Source: Welwitschia mirabilis
Lineage: Eukaryota > Gnetophyta > Gnetopsida > Welwitschiales
Direction: 5' to 3'
Length of the DNA stretch: 38,147 nucleotides
NCBI GenBank assembly: GCA_051453625.1
Contig: JBOZIK010000001.1
Coordinates: 8,934,853-8,972,999, forward strand
Shown here: piece after piece, positions 21,600 through 30,944 of the stretch
How the letters are laid out: each line of letters begins with the position of its first letter
How positions within the stretch are numbered: the stretch's first letter is position 1
Notes under the pieces: generated by a model
Told to the model about the DNA's origin: nothing
What the model saw: the letters and a program-made list of their open reading frames with translations, nothing else
The model's database searches: none
Translations under genes and position numbers: made by a program

Positions 21600-22597
21600 A
21601 ACGAGTGGTATAACACTTTTGTGGACTACCTCACCGAGCAAAAGCGACTAGGAAATCTTTCGTCACTACAAAAGCAAAACTTTAGGGATCAAGCCATGCG
21701 CTTCAACCTAATCCAAAATCAATTGTATAAAACATTAAATAAAGGTATCTTACTAAGATGCCTAAAGTCAACTAAAGCTGCTTATGTCTTAAAACAGACC
21801 CATGCTAGACTAGGTGGGTCCTATCAGGGGGTAAAATAACTATTGGGTCATGTAATAAGGTCTAGTTATTTCTAAAAATTAATGAGTGATGACTACTTTA
21901 AGATCATGAGAACATGTCATACCTATCAAATATTTTCATTAAGAATATGTCAATTGCTTATTGAACTCTTTCCTTTCAATTCACTTTATATTTCTAGGAA
22001 GTATGGTATGGATTTGATCAGTCATATCACGCATACCTCATCGGGACAACATGCCTTCATCGTTACTATGATAGAATACTTTTCCAAATGGGTTAAAACA
22101 ATCCCATATGGTAAACAATGTCAAAGAAAATCCAAAATTTCATTTTTAATCATATAATCACTAGATTTGGTATGCACTATGTCATTGTCACCGATAATAG
22201 TCCATAGTTCAGATCATCAAAATTAAGGAATTTCTTGAATAAATTCAAGACAAAACACTCATTTTTTACTCCGTGTTATCCTCAAGCAAATGGACAAGTT
22301 GAGGAAATTAATAAAATCATAATCAACTGCTTTAAGAAGTTGTTGCAAAGGAATACAAAGTCGTGATGTGAAAAACTACCTTTAGTGTTATGGACTTACC
22401 ATACTATAGTTAAAACGGCTACAGGAATGACCCCGTTTCAACTAGTCTATGGCACCAAAGTGATTTTGCCTATCTAGATTCAAATTCCCATGCTAAAAAC
22501 GCTAGTTAAAGATCTAGAATTGTTTGATGCTAAAAAGGAAATTGGACTTGCACAACCTGAAACTTTTGATAAAAAGTGGGTAAAAGCCTTACAACAA
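21600..22597 (+). pseudogene. Integrase of the Tat element, broken; D-D-35-E spacing visible
   Basis: The open frame from 21621 reads DYLTEQKRLGNL, the usual start before the zinc-binding region, with LLRCL and THARLGGSYQG. A CHTYQ relic of the zinc motif is at about 21915. In the core the first Asp is in YGMDLI (22011-22013), followed by FSKWVKTIP. The second Asp is in VTDN (22193-22195) and the Glu in NGQVEE (22301-22303), exactly 35 residues between them. A frameshift lies between the first two Asp. TAG at 22205-22207 stands where Gln is normal. The tail reads LPLVLWTYHT and TGMTPFQLVYGTKV and ends at a 10-N gap. Confidence 0.9.
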
Positions 22598-22607
22598 NNN
22601 NNNNNNN
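22598..22607. other. 10-N assembly gap at a domain-order break
   Basis: Integrase C-terminal sequence ends on the left and RNase H sequence starts on the right, which is the wrong order for a single element. Confidence 0.95.
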
Positions 22608-22697
22608 ATCAATATGAGAAAAATTATACTGAAGTAGAAAAGGCATGTTTGAGTTTAGTTTTTGCTTCACAAAAGTTTTGTCATTATATTAGTTAGG
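22608..22697 (+). pseudogene. Second copy of a Tat RNase H fragment, out of order
   Basis: An open reading gives QYEKNYTEVEKACLSLVFAS then QKFCHYIS before a stop. This is the YT--EK-CLALVFA-QKLRHY block of the first RNase H of Tat elements. The element already has that domain at 20560-20970, and this fragment follows the integrase. It is better preserved than the first copy in this block. Either a second element was inserted and deleted, or two contigs of different copies were joined here. Confidence 0.75.
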
Positions 22698-22699
22698 AC

Positions 22700-23750
22700 C
22701 ATTTATCATTTCACAGAAGTTCAATAAGGGAACATACAAACTAAGAAGTTTAAATTGTGTTAAAGAAAGTGAACTGATAAATTCCCTATATCTTTGATCT
22801 TATTATCATTGAAATAAAATTCAAAACACATGTCATTTTCATTTTACACTATAATTTAGTCATTTCAACATTTTTATTAGCTAGTTTGCATAGTTTCCCC
22901 TTGTATTTATTTTCTTAATGAAATATTTCATGTATATATACATCAATTTTTGTGCAAGATAATGTTGGCCTTTTTCACACATCACACAAACTTCATGTTC
23001 TATTTTCCATGTTTGAGTTTTATAAACTATAGCCGAACATGTTTATCAAATCGTAGAAGCGATGCATGCTGCTAACCTTCATGCAAAACACGGCTGAGGA
23101 CTTATGCCAGGCCCACATGGTACGGGTCACTTCATCCCCTATCACTTCAATGTCTCTGTCATTAACATTTCACTCCATGAGGCTCCATCTATGGAATAGG
23201 ACAACAATAACATATACCACATTGACCCATGTTATGATAGTCTTGATCCTTTCCCTATTATAATTCACCCCCTTACACGAGCCCTTTTATTTTACCTACT
23301 CATATATCACCATTATCGTTTTACTAAATATTAGTGGTATATCTCCCTTCTGCCATGCATCTCATCACATCCTCTATGAATCATCATTACCTCATTTTAT
23401 TTCACTCATACCTGCCATGTTATCCTATTGGCCATATCTGCATCACATTTTCCATGGCTCTCACTTTCATCTTGTTTTTAATTTTTTAAAAAAAGAAGAA
23501 AAATAGAAAAACAAAATTCAATCAAAATCACTATTAAAAACCCGCAAGGGCACATGTTTGCATCTTTCCTAGCATTTGAGACTTTATAATAATCATAGCA
23601 TATTATAAGCCCGTCATGTTCATCATTTAGTTTTCATTATTCACTCACAGTTTCCATCTCTTTATAGCCTAATCTTATTTTACCTTGCATGAACCATTAC
23701 CTTAAATTCATCTACTTCCTTTTATTGCACAACGTTTAGATACATCTTTA
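22700..23750 (+). other. Unassigned stretch in the 3' part of the Tat element
   Basis: An open frame at 23066-23263 (65 codons) shows no motif. I see no domain, only T-rich and mixed sequence. It is probably 3' non-coding sequence of the element or of the copy joined at 22607. Confidence 0.5.
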
Positions 23751-23751
23751 T

Positions 23752-23875
23752 AATGAGTTAACTTCCAAGTGGCTAAATCTTTATCTTATAAAGAAGTGCA
23801 TTTTGAGTGACTTCATTGAGGTTCTTAATTTAAATGCTAAGAAAAACTTAGGGTCAATGAATAATAGTTAAGACT
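23752..23875 (+). pseudogene. Integrase C-terminal tail fragment resembling the first gypsy element
   Basis: One frame reads NELTSKWLNLYLIKKCILSD, then FIEVLNLNAK. The first element has NKLISKWLGTYLIEKV followed by IEISDLKAK at 3170-3260. This is the short post-core block (KLKSRW-GPY-V) found after integrase in this group. It sits about 1.1 kb after the ectopic RNase H, so most of an integrase between them is missing. Confidence 0.55.
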
Positions 23876-24099
23876 ATGTTAATGATGACCGATATGATCT
23901 TGGCATGATAAAAGCAATTGAGTAGGAAGATCATCTTAATTGAAAGATGCATCCTTCCTTTGCCTTTACCTAAATGACTCTTCGGTAAGATTTCTTTGTT
24001 AGAGTCACTTGTTTGTTTAATTGGTCTATCTATTTGGTCCTATGTTAAATCACATTCCAGTTTTCATCAAGGTAGTTTTTTACTGTTTGGCACTCACAG

Positions 24100-24500
24100 T
24101 GGTAAGATTAGATTTCACCTAATCTGAAGACATTCCCTTGTTTATAACCCTTGATATCTTATGTTGTTCTATCTTGGTATCGATTATGTCAATTCTAATA
24201 CATACCTTCAACTGTGAGACTTACAATTTACCATCTCAATGATCAAGCAATGTTAAAACAAAAAAAGGAGAATCCAAGTTAATTCATTAATACTCAAAAA
24301 AAAAGGGGAAAAAAAGGAGATCATGATGTTCTACCACAAGCATCCTAGGGTAAATATTCCTAAGAGGGGCCTTTCACAGTGTCATGTGGGAGCTATGGAA
24401 ACTCCACTAGGTTGTTAGTTGGTCACGATCTAGCTTCAGCTTGCAGATCCTTACGCTATTGTTAGTGGTTGCACTCCCCTTACCATGGTAAATGGTGTTT
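24100..24500 (+). repeat. 3'-region repeat shared with the first gypsy element
   Basis: Positions 24107-24135 resemble 3704-3730. Positions 24324-24500 resemble 3904-4144 and 4541-4722: catgatgt-ctaccac, agggtaa, gggagct-tggaaactccact, and ggttgcactccccttaccatg. As in the other two copies a purine-rich tract comes before it (24290-24325). Elements of one family or shared 3' modules explain this best. Confidence 0.65.
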
Positions 24501-25306
24501 CCTAAGCACCCCATTGACCTGGTTTTTCATAACTCTGAAGCTATGACTTTGCAAGCATTTAGAACATATTTGTTATTGGATAGTAAGTTAGTCAGGTTTC
24601 ACTTACTGTTACAGCTGATGAGTGAACTGAGTTATAGTCTAGCCATTATATTAGTACTTCGTAGTATAACCATAAGCATTATCATAATCACTGCCCTTAT
24701 TGCGTGATACTCTGTGGTATTTAGCATCAAATCACATGTTAATGATATTAAACAATGTTATGATTTATACCAATAGACTTTGCTAGGCTGGCATTTAGAG
24801 GTGTGGAAATCAATCTTCTTTATGCCTCTCTTTGTCCATTCTCACCTAGTCTTTTTGCGGTATTCGTGACTAATTACCTTAAAGTATTTTTTTGTATTTA
24901 CTCTTACTTACTCAAGACTAATCACATTTCTCAGTTATCTTTTGGCATTCATCTCCTTCCACCACCTTGCTTTATTACCTTGTGATGTCACAATCATCTA
25001 TCTTCCATCATCATCACCTCTCGTACCCTTTTTCTTGTCCCCCTTTTCTTTACTTACCACTCTCTCACACTCTAATCCATCCTTATCCATTTTCATAATT
25101 ATAGTCAAATGTCAGTTATCCTTCCCATTTTCCATTTTCTTCATTTTTCCCCTTTGACGTTGCTAAGTTACATCATCACCTAGATCCCAGTGCTTTAACA
25201 TTTGTCCCTTGAGCATTTGCATCCATTTTGTTTTAAAAAAAAGAAGAAAAGAAGAAAAGAAAATAAGAGAAAAATTTTAAAAAATTAAATGAGAGAGAAA
25301 ATTATT

Positions 25307-25310
<4 letters not shown>
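24500..25310 (+). other. 3' untranslated part of the Tat element
   Basis: T- and C-rich sequence without domains. Short open frames at 24492-24707, 24803-24985 and 24942-25157 encode only low-complexity hydrophobic peptides and look like chance. Confidence 0.55.

Positions 25311-25364
<54 letters not shown>
25311..25364. repeat. (GA)n microsatellite, 54 bases
   Basis: A pure GA run inside a longer purine-rich stretch (about 25230-25400), shortly before the 3' LTR. Confidence 0.97.
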
Positions 25365-25367
<3 letters not shown>

Positions 25368-25495
25368 AGAAGAATGAGAAAAGAAAAAATTTTAAAAAAC
25401 CAAAAAAATTTATCATGGTGCTCAAACATATAAGAACTCCAAAAGGGAGTGTGTGATTAGTTTCATGGATTTCATTCCACTCACCCCCACACTAC

Positions 25496-25509
25496 AAAAG
25501 GGGGACAAG
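25496..25509 (+). promoter_or_regulatory. Polypurine tract of the Tat element
   Basis: aaaagggggacaag lies directly against the first base of the 3' LTR, with one C. This is where plus-strand DNA synthesis is primed in LTR elements, and its position supports the LTR boundary at 25510. Confidence 0.85.
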
Positions 25510-26122
25510 TGTAATATGTTATTATTTTTATCGTATCACATAGGGGCACTCACTCCTAGGTAAGGAGAGGGCGACAATACAGAAAAGCAGGTGCATGTCC
25601 ATAGAATCAAAAAGAGAGCAAAATGAGAAGCATAAAAAGGCAAAACAATGCCTTAAAATAGGGAATTGTATGAGGAGCAAGGGAGAAGGGCATCAAATCA
25701 AAGCAGCCCCAAAAAAAAAAAAAAAAAAAAAATTAACACAAGCAGCGAAGGCTCAGAGAGCAAAATAGAGCAATGATTTAGAGGAGAGCACACACAGTGG
25801 ATGATGTACAGGAGGAGGACACAGCAGGAAAAAAAAAAGGATATTCCATGACTTGTAACAGAAGATTTAGTTCATCAAAATTTTGCCAGGTTTGAATCAT
25901 GAATTTTAATAATCATCCTCTCGATAAGTCTATGTTGGCCAAAGGACATTTTCCCTAATATTTTCCTCAATTAAACAATTCATTTCATTTTAAAATCAGC
26001 GTGCGAATATAGAGGATTGAGTCCTCCTTCCACTCCTTTTACTCGTCGAATAGAGACCAGCTGTATTTCATTGAGAATGGCCAAAGAAATTTTATTCTTT
26101 TAGAGAGATGAATAGCTTTCAT

Positions 26123-26124
<2 letters not shown>

Positions 26125-26154
<30 letters not shown>
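26125..26154. repeat. (CT)n microsatellite present only in the 3' LTR
   Basis: A thirty-base CT run. The matching place in the 5' LTR (about 15432-15450) has a T-rich run instead, so the microsatellite grew, or was lost, after insertion. Confidence 0.9.
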
Positions 26155-26158
<4 letters not shown>

Positions 26159-26308
26159 CGTTGAATCCTTATGTTTTAGAACCTCCATCTAAAGGGTCAT
26201 TTTTACTTTCTCTTGCTTTTATTCTACTACCTATCACTTGTAATTTATTTTTTCATTTGAAATAATAAGAAAATTTGGCTTAAAAAAGAAATTTTTTTCG
26301 GTAGTTGC

Positions 26309-26309
<1 letters not shown>

Positions 26310-26352
<43 letters not shown>
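26310..26352. repeat. (GT)n microsatellite in the 3' LTR
   Basis: An alternating GT run of about 43 bases, the partner of 15601-15638. Confidence 0.95.
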
Positions 26353-26354
<2 letters not shown>

Positions 26355-26709
26355 TTATGTTCATATGCAAATACTTTAGAGTTTTCCTGCTCCCAACATC
26401 TTTAATTTATTAAATTTAAATTAAGATTGTGGATTTTTACTTAAGTTAATTTTCAGATAAAACATTTATAAGATTGTTTTGGGTACCATCCCTAATATGA
26501 AAGGAAAATGCCAATGAATATAGGATTGTTCAGACCTTCTTTATTTTATTTTACCATAATGATAAGACCATGAACTATTGAGTTCATAACATTAGCCACT
26601 AGTTTTTCTCTTGAGTCTCAGCTATGACTATTAAAGCACCTTTACGTTCAAATCTGTCTTCCAATATCAAGATAAATTAGGTTATGAGGGGGGAAAAATC
26701 TAGTAAACA

Positions 26710-26714
26710 TCTAG
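26710..26714. repeat. Right target site duplication
   Basis: tctag directly after the 3' LTR, partner of cctag at 14820-14824. Confidence 0.7.
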
Positions 26715-26749
26715 AGTGGAGACACCCCATGTGGATGCAGTAACAATTT

Positions 26750-27085
26750 TTTGATACATAACAACACTCAAAAGCTAGTAGTCTTAGTATTATTCAATAA
26801 AGTTATAAGGAACAAATTGGCATTCTACAATAAGATCGATGAAACACTTGATAAATGCAAGAGTAGATCAAAAGGATTGACTTGGAAGCACGGAATTAGC
26901 TACATAAAGGTTTTTGTACTACTAGTAAAATTACACATCATTTAAACCTTAATTGCATTAGTAGCATACAAAGAATGGCACGTGCATCAGCTTGATGTGA
27001 AGAGTAGATTTTTTTAATGCAGATTTTGAAGAGGAGATTTACATGGGAATAACAATCCAATCCTACAGGAAGTAGTTTAGAATCA
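26750..27085 (+). pseudogene. Ty1/copia reverse transcriptase N-terminal part, broken
   Basis: A frame from about 26814 reads NKLAFYNKIDETLDKCKSRS, then KGLTWKHGISYIKVF, a stop, then TLIALVAYKEWHVHQLDVKS. After a one-base shift it reads FNADFEEEIYMGI. This is the order K-YK--G-LDKYKARLVAKG, GIDY-ETFAPV, LDVKSAFLNG-L-EE-YM of plant copia RT, with the first catalytic Asp in QLDVK kept. It continues the copia element left of the Tat insertion (integrase at 13.99-14.33 kb), which shows that the Tat element landed in the linker between integrase and RT. Confidence 0.8.
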
Positions 27086-27099
27086 TGTGATAAACATGT

Positions 27100-27245
27100 A
27101 GTAATTTGTTAATATATTAACTTGCAGATATTCTAACAATATCACTAGGTAGAATTAAGTCTCATGATTTTAGATATCGACTACAGTTAAGTAGCATTAA
27201 GTGCTTAGTAAGAGGAAGTCTACTAAAAGATCAACGATTTCGTGT
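27100..27245 (+). pseudogene. Copia RNase H C-terminal end, joined to RT by an internal deletion
   Basis: A frame near 27113-27235 reads LADILTISLGRIKSHDFRYR then LQLSSIKCLVRGSL. This matches the end of plant copia polyproteins (ADILTK-L-R-KF---R--LG). The RT palm with its YVDD motif and most of RNase H, normally several hundred residues, are missing between this and the RT fragment that ends near 27070. So the copia had a large internal deletion of its own. Confidence 0.65.
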
Positions 27246-27877
27246 TTAAGGCCACAACCACATTAGTTTAGGCCTAATGCTTTCTCTAAGTACTCTAATT
27301 TTCTTAAAAGATATTTTCTTTGAAATTCTTCTTATTTTTAATGTGTTAATTATATGACATGTCATACATGACTTCCAAACTTAAAGAGGTAACTAAAGTC
27401 TAATGGCCTATAACTTTAGTTAGTAAGTTCATAATATAATAATAAATGTAAAAAATCAACCACTTGTAAAAAGTGAGACCAATAATTAAAAAGGGTAAAG
27501 GACTAACCTTAGATGTATGAATAAAGATTAGTATTCTAATGAGGTAATTGTTGTTGTATAGTTGTTTTGTTTTCATGTTGACAGATGGTTTCTATTAATG
27601 TTATTGCATTGTTATGATGCTTGAATAAGGACTATTATTCTTGTTGTTTTGCTCTACAACATTGTCTGGCTTTTTTAGTTCTCTACTAACTTCACCTTTG
27701 CAAGTTATCTCCATACATTAGTCTTCCTAACATTTTAAGCTAAGTGAAAAAGATAAAATTTTCCATCATATCTTGGGAAGTACTAGAATTGATATACCAT
27801 AAAAAGAATCTAGATTTATTAATAAAAAAGGCTAAATTTTAATTGCATATTTCCTTGTTCATGCAACACATCGATCT

Positions 27878-28004
27878 CTCAGTGTAAGTTTTGTTATTAG
27901 AATTATTTCAATAATTTTTAATTGATAATAACTCTTAATTCCTCAGTGTAAAGTTTGTTATTAGAATTGTTAGAATTATTTCAATAATTTTTAATTGATA
28001 ATAA
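27878..28004. repeat. Tandem duplication of about 60 bp
   Basis: Copy 1 at 27878-27931 and copy 2 at 27942-28004 both run from ctcagtgtaa through ttgttattagaatt to aatttttaattgataataa. Copy 2 has an internal repeat of ttagaattgttagaatta. Confidence 0.9.
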
Positions 28005-28244
28005 GTCTCATTTGCAAAATTGATAGTAACTTGTTCTTCTTCATTTCAGTGTTTTTAAGTCCCTCCCCCATTCCCCACCCCACCCTCCTTGACCCCCAAC
28101 CCTCGCCACCCCCTCTTAATGGCTTGTCATTTGATTTAGTGGTTAATCTAGGTGCTTTTGATTCCCTAGTAGCCTTTTGTTCTAATTTTGTCTAAAGCAA
28201 TTTAGCAAAAGGATCTTTGGTGATCTTCATTGTTTTAGATTGTT

Positions 28245-28355
28245 TGTAGGTTCTTACAAATATACTATGTTTTGTTGGTAATTGATGTAACATTGTGTAT
28301 TAAACCTTTAGCTTGCTTGTAGGTTTCTATAAATCTATTATGTTTTGTTGGTAAT
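28245..28355. repeat. Imperfect direct repeat, 73-bp period
   Basis: tgtaggttcttacaaatata at 28245 returns as tgtaggtttctataaatcta at 28318. Both continue with ctatgttttgttggtaat or ttatgttttgttggtaat. Confidence 0.85.
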
Positions 28356-29479
28356 GGATATTGAAGTTCCAAAATTAGGAACTTAATGCAAAGAAGACCC
28401 AATATCCCACTGTTAATCAATTACTCAAACATTCTTTAACACAAACATTGCTAATGTGATATAGAAAACTACATCCAATTCATGTTGAGTTCCATTTTGA
28501 GTGAACAAATGTTATTAGAGCATACACATTTTGATGGCCACTTGTCATTCGTATTTGTGAATTATCTTCAGCAGCTGACATGATCTTAGCTTTGAAAGGT
28601 GTATTTAGTTGGCCAAAAAAATTGAAACATACGTCCAATCAGATACTTTTGATAACCACACAACTTGTAAGAACACACTTTATTGACAAGTATTTCTTAG
28701 TGAGAGGCCAAACAACTTGAAATAGGTCTGGTTCATCATTTATGAAGATAATAAAGTGATGAGTAAGCTAGTTTGACCCAAACATCACTGAATTCCAAGC
28801 TCATGCCAATGTTCACAGACATTTGTTGTTCAAAAGCATAAAATCTTTTAACCACTGAAGTATTCAGAAGATCTCTAACTGTTTTATGTTGCTTTTTTAT
28901 AATAAGTAGAGAGTGGCAATTACAACTGAATTATAAAGAAGGCAAGCGTGACTTGAAAACATCCAATATTCCAAATTAACAATGAACTGAAAGGGCTGCC
29001 CTATCAATGTCATTAGAAACGGTATTTTATCAAATTTTCAATCACAAGAAGGTTTGAGCTAAGAATAGAGAGACTTCAAAAGTGGGGCTTTTCCTCATGG
29101 AGGATCTTGGCCCAACACATATATCTCACAAATATGTCCAAAATTTTACAACTTGCAAAACATAAAATTATTTAACAATCAATGTTCTGGGTTTGAAAAT
29201 CTTTTAATAATTTGTTAAAACGTTGGAATAGGAAAACAGGACACTTCTGCAAATACAAACCTTTAGGACTGAATAACAAACTCCAAAACAACGTTGAAAT
29301 TGAGCCACTAAAAACAACGTTTTAGAAAGAAGCTATTTCAGGGTTTTGTCAATTTTTCTGATGCAACTNNNNNNNNNNTTAACTCAAATAATATTGACTG
29401 AAAATTCTCTAATCAATAAGAAGTATACACGGATCAAAATATAAGTTCTAATCGCAGATTTTTAGCAAATATTGGCAAG

Positions 29480-30810
29480 TATTTTACAGGTCACGTTGAT
29501 GACATTTTCTGCATTTTCTTGTTAGCATCAGAACTAAAAGAGATTTATTAATTAGAACTCTTGAAGGTAAGATAAGGCATTTATGTTGGCAGAAAAAAGC
29601 TTGCAGAGACTGCAGTTTAATTTGAGACGAAAAGGGATTAAAGGAATCCTTTCCTACCGGTGTCCCTTTTTCAATGGAAGTTGGTTTGTGCAGGAACTGA
29701 AACTGTACAGCAATTGGAAGCAATCTGCAAACCGTTCAGTTTTTTTTTGGACTTCTAACGCTTGTCAAGAGGAGAAGAACTAAACGTGACAACAAGGGAT
29801 GAGGTTACAAAGCTGACAGCAATCCTAGGATCATATTAACGAACACAACATTTTTTAAAACTAGGATCATATTAACGTCAAATGTTGCTAAATGTGGGCA
29901 ACTCAAATATAAGAACTGAACATGAAATTTCGGAGCTAAATTCATTGCAAGTGTGATTTCATAATAAAAAACTTCGAAAGCAATTTATATTCTTTGTTAA
30001 TGAAGAAATGGTTGGGCGGTTTTTAAATAAAAACAAGAGCTGAGTCATGAATTGGACACTGTGAATTCATTATGCACACCCAAAAGACAAAGTATCCTCA
30101 AATTATCTCACTACATCAACAGAGAACTGAAATTTATTACAAGAAATAGAACATTTGTGATGATAAAGAAAGTTAGAATTGAAGAAATCCGATAACAAGG
30201 GTCTACAACCCAAATGCTGAGATGCCTTGGTGACTGAGTTTGAAACTGAAACTGACAAAATCAAGTAAAGAGGGTTTGTAACTCTAATGCAGACTTCCAA
30301 ACAATAGAAGCAATCGCACAATTTCTCGTCAATGGAGAAGAGGTTTAAATACATTTTTGAAAGCCAAAAAAATATGAGAAGACAAATGACAAAATTGATG
30401 AATGGGCGTGGTTGTCTTTGCCATTCTAGATTTTTTTGCTTATCTCAACTTGCAACTGTAGTTTTGCGTTTGCTTTATCTACAGCATGTAAATCGCTCGC
30501 TCGTTGAAGCACACTTTTTGGACTTTATGTATTAACCACTGATAAAGAGCAGGATATTTCTGAATTTAGGTACCACCCGTCTAAGACAAAAAAGAAAATC
30601 TCTTCCAAGAAGAATCCTTGTTTTACTATAGTGGCTGAGAAGGAGAAAACCTTTTGGACGCAGTTGGATACTTTTCAATATAAAAAAAAGTTGACTTTTT
30701 GGTTTACCTCNNNNNNNNNNNNNNNNNNNNNNNNNNNNNNNNNNNNNNNNNNNNNNNNNNNNNNNNNNNNNNNNNNNNNNNNNNNNNNNNNNNNNNNNNN
30801 NNNNNNNNNN
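29480..30810. other. Unassigned region with a short direct repeat
   Basis: Overlapping open frames on both strands at 29484-29783 and frames near 30103-30535 are under 90 codons, and I recognise no protein. A perfect 17-bp direct repeat (ctaggatcatattaacg) is at 29825-29841 and 29861-29877. A 100-N gap is at 30711-30810. Confidence 0.5.
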
Positions 30811-30940
30811 TGTTCTTTTCTTCATTCTAATAGAGAGCTCTGCATTGCTTCCGTGGTTTTTCCCCACATTGGGGTTTTCTACGTAAACCTGGTGTGTTGA
30901 TATTTGCATTTTGCTTTTGCTCTGCTGCATTTCTCTAACA
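30811..30940 (+). repeat. 3' end of a copia-type LTR, plus orientation
   Basis: Reads ...agagctctgcattgcttc, cgtggtttttccccaca, acgtaaa and ends ctgcatttctctaaca. The 116 bases 30825-30940 match the reverse complement of 37974-38089 with about 7 differences. An agagctct block and a cacgt-aa block before the end are shared with the other copia LTRs at 34.6 and 37.3 kb. The left end is lost in the gap. No primer site follows, so it may be a 3' or solo LTR. Confidence 0.75.
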
Positions 30941-30944
30941 TATT

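Larger units (their letters stand above)
14825..26709 (+). mobile_element. Nearly complete Tat-lineage Ty3/gypsy LTR retrotransposon (11.9 kb), decayed
   Basis: Both LTRs are present in direct orientation (14825-15980 and 25510-26709), start with TG and end with TA (5' copy, probably decayed CA) or CA (3' copy). The flanks are cctag (14820-14824) and tctag (26710-26714), a 5-bp target duplication with one mismatch. Between the LTRs come a degenerate primer binding site, gag, protease, a non-coding spacer, RT, RNase H, a second RNase H domain, integrase, a repetitive 3' region and a polypurine tract. The second RNase H between RNase H and integrase is the mark of the Tat lineage (Tat, Ogre, Retand relatives). 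All proteins carry stops and frameshifts. By eye the LTRs differ at about 12% of positions over a 187-bp sample, so the insertion is old. Confidence 0.92.
25510..26709 (+). repeat. 3' LTR of the Tat element
   Basis: Starts tgtaatatg and ends gtaaaca, followed by tctag. It aligns with 14825-15980. In 25931-26110, compared by hand with 15240-15425, about 23 differences occur in about 187 positions, nearly all transitions. Differences specific to this copy are an A homopolymer near 25709-25731 and a CT tract at 26125-26154. Confidence 0.92.
27250..29480. other. AT-rich non-coding region
   Basis: The copia 3' LTR should begin here, but I could not define its ends. The region contains two small tandem duplications (separate entries) and a 10-N gap at 29369-29378. 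The open frame at 27995-28195 is a proline-rich low-complexity reading of a C-rich tract (28063-28110), which I do not take as a gene. Confidence 0.5.

Noticed and set aside
28063-28110. Proline-rich protein at 27995-28195
   Set aside because: C-rich low-complexity tract; the rest of the frame has no motif.
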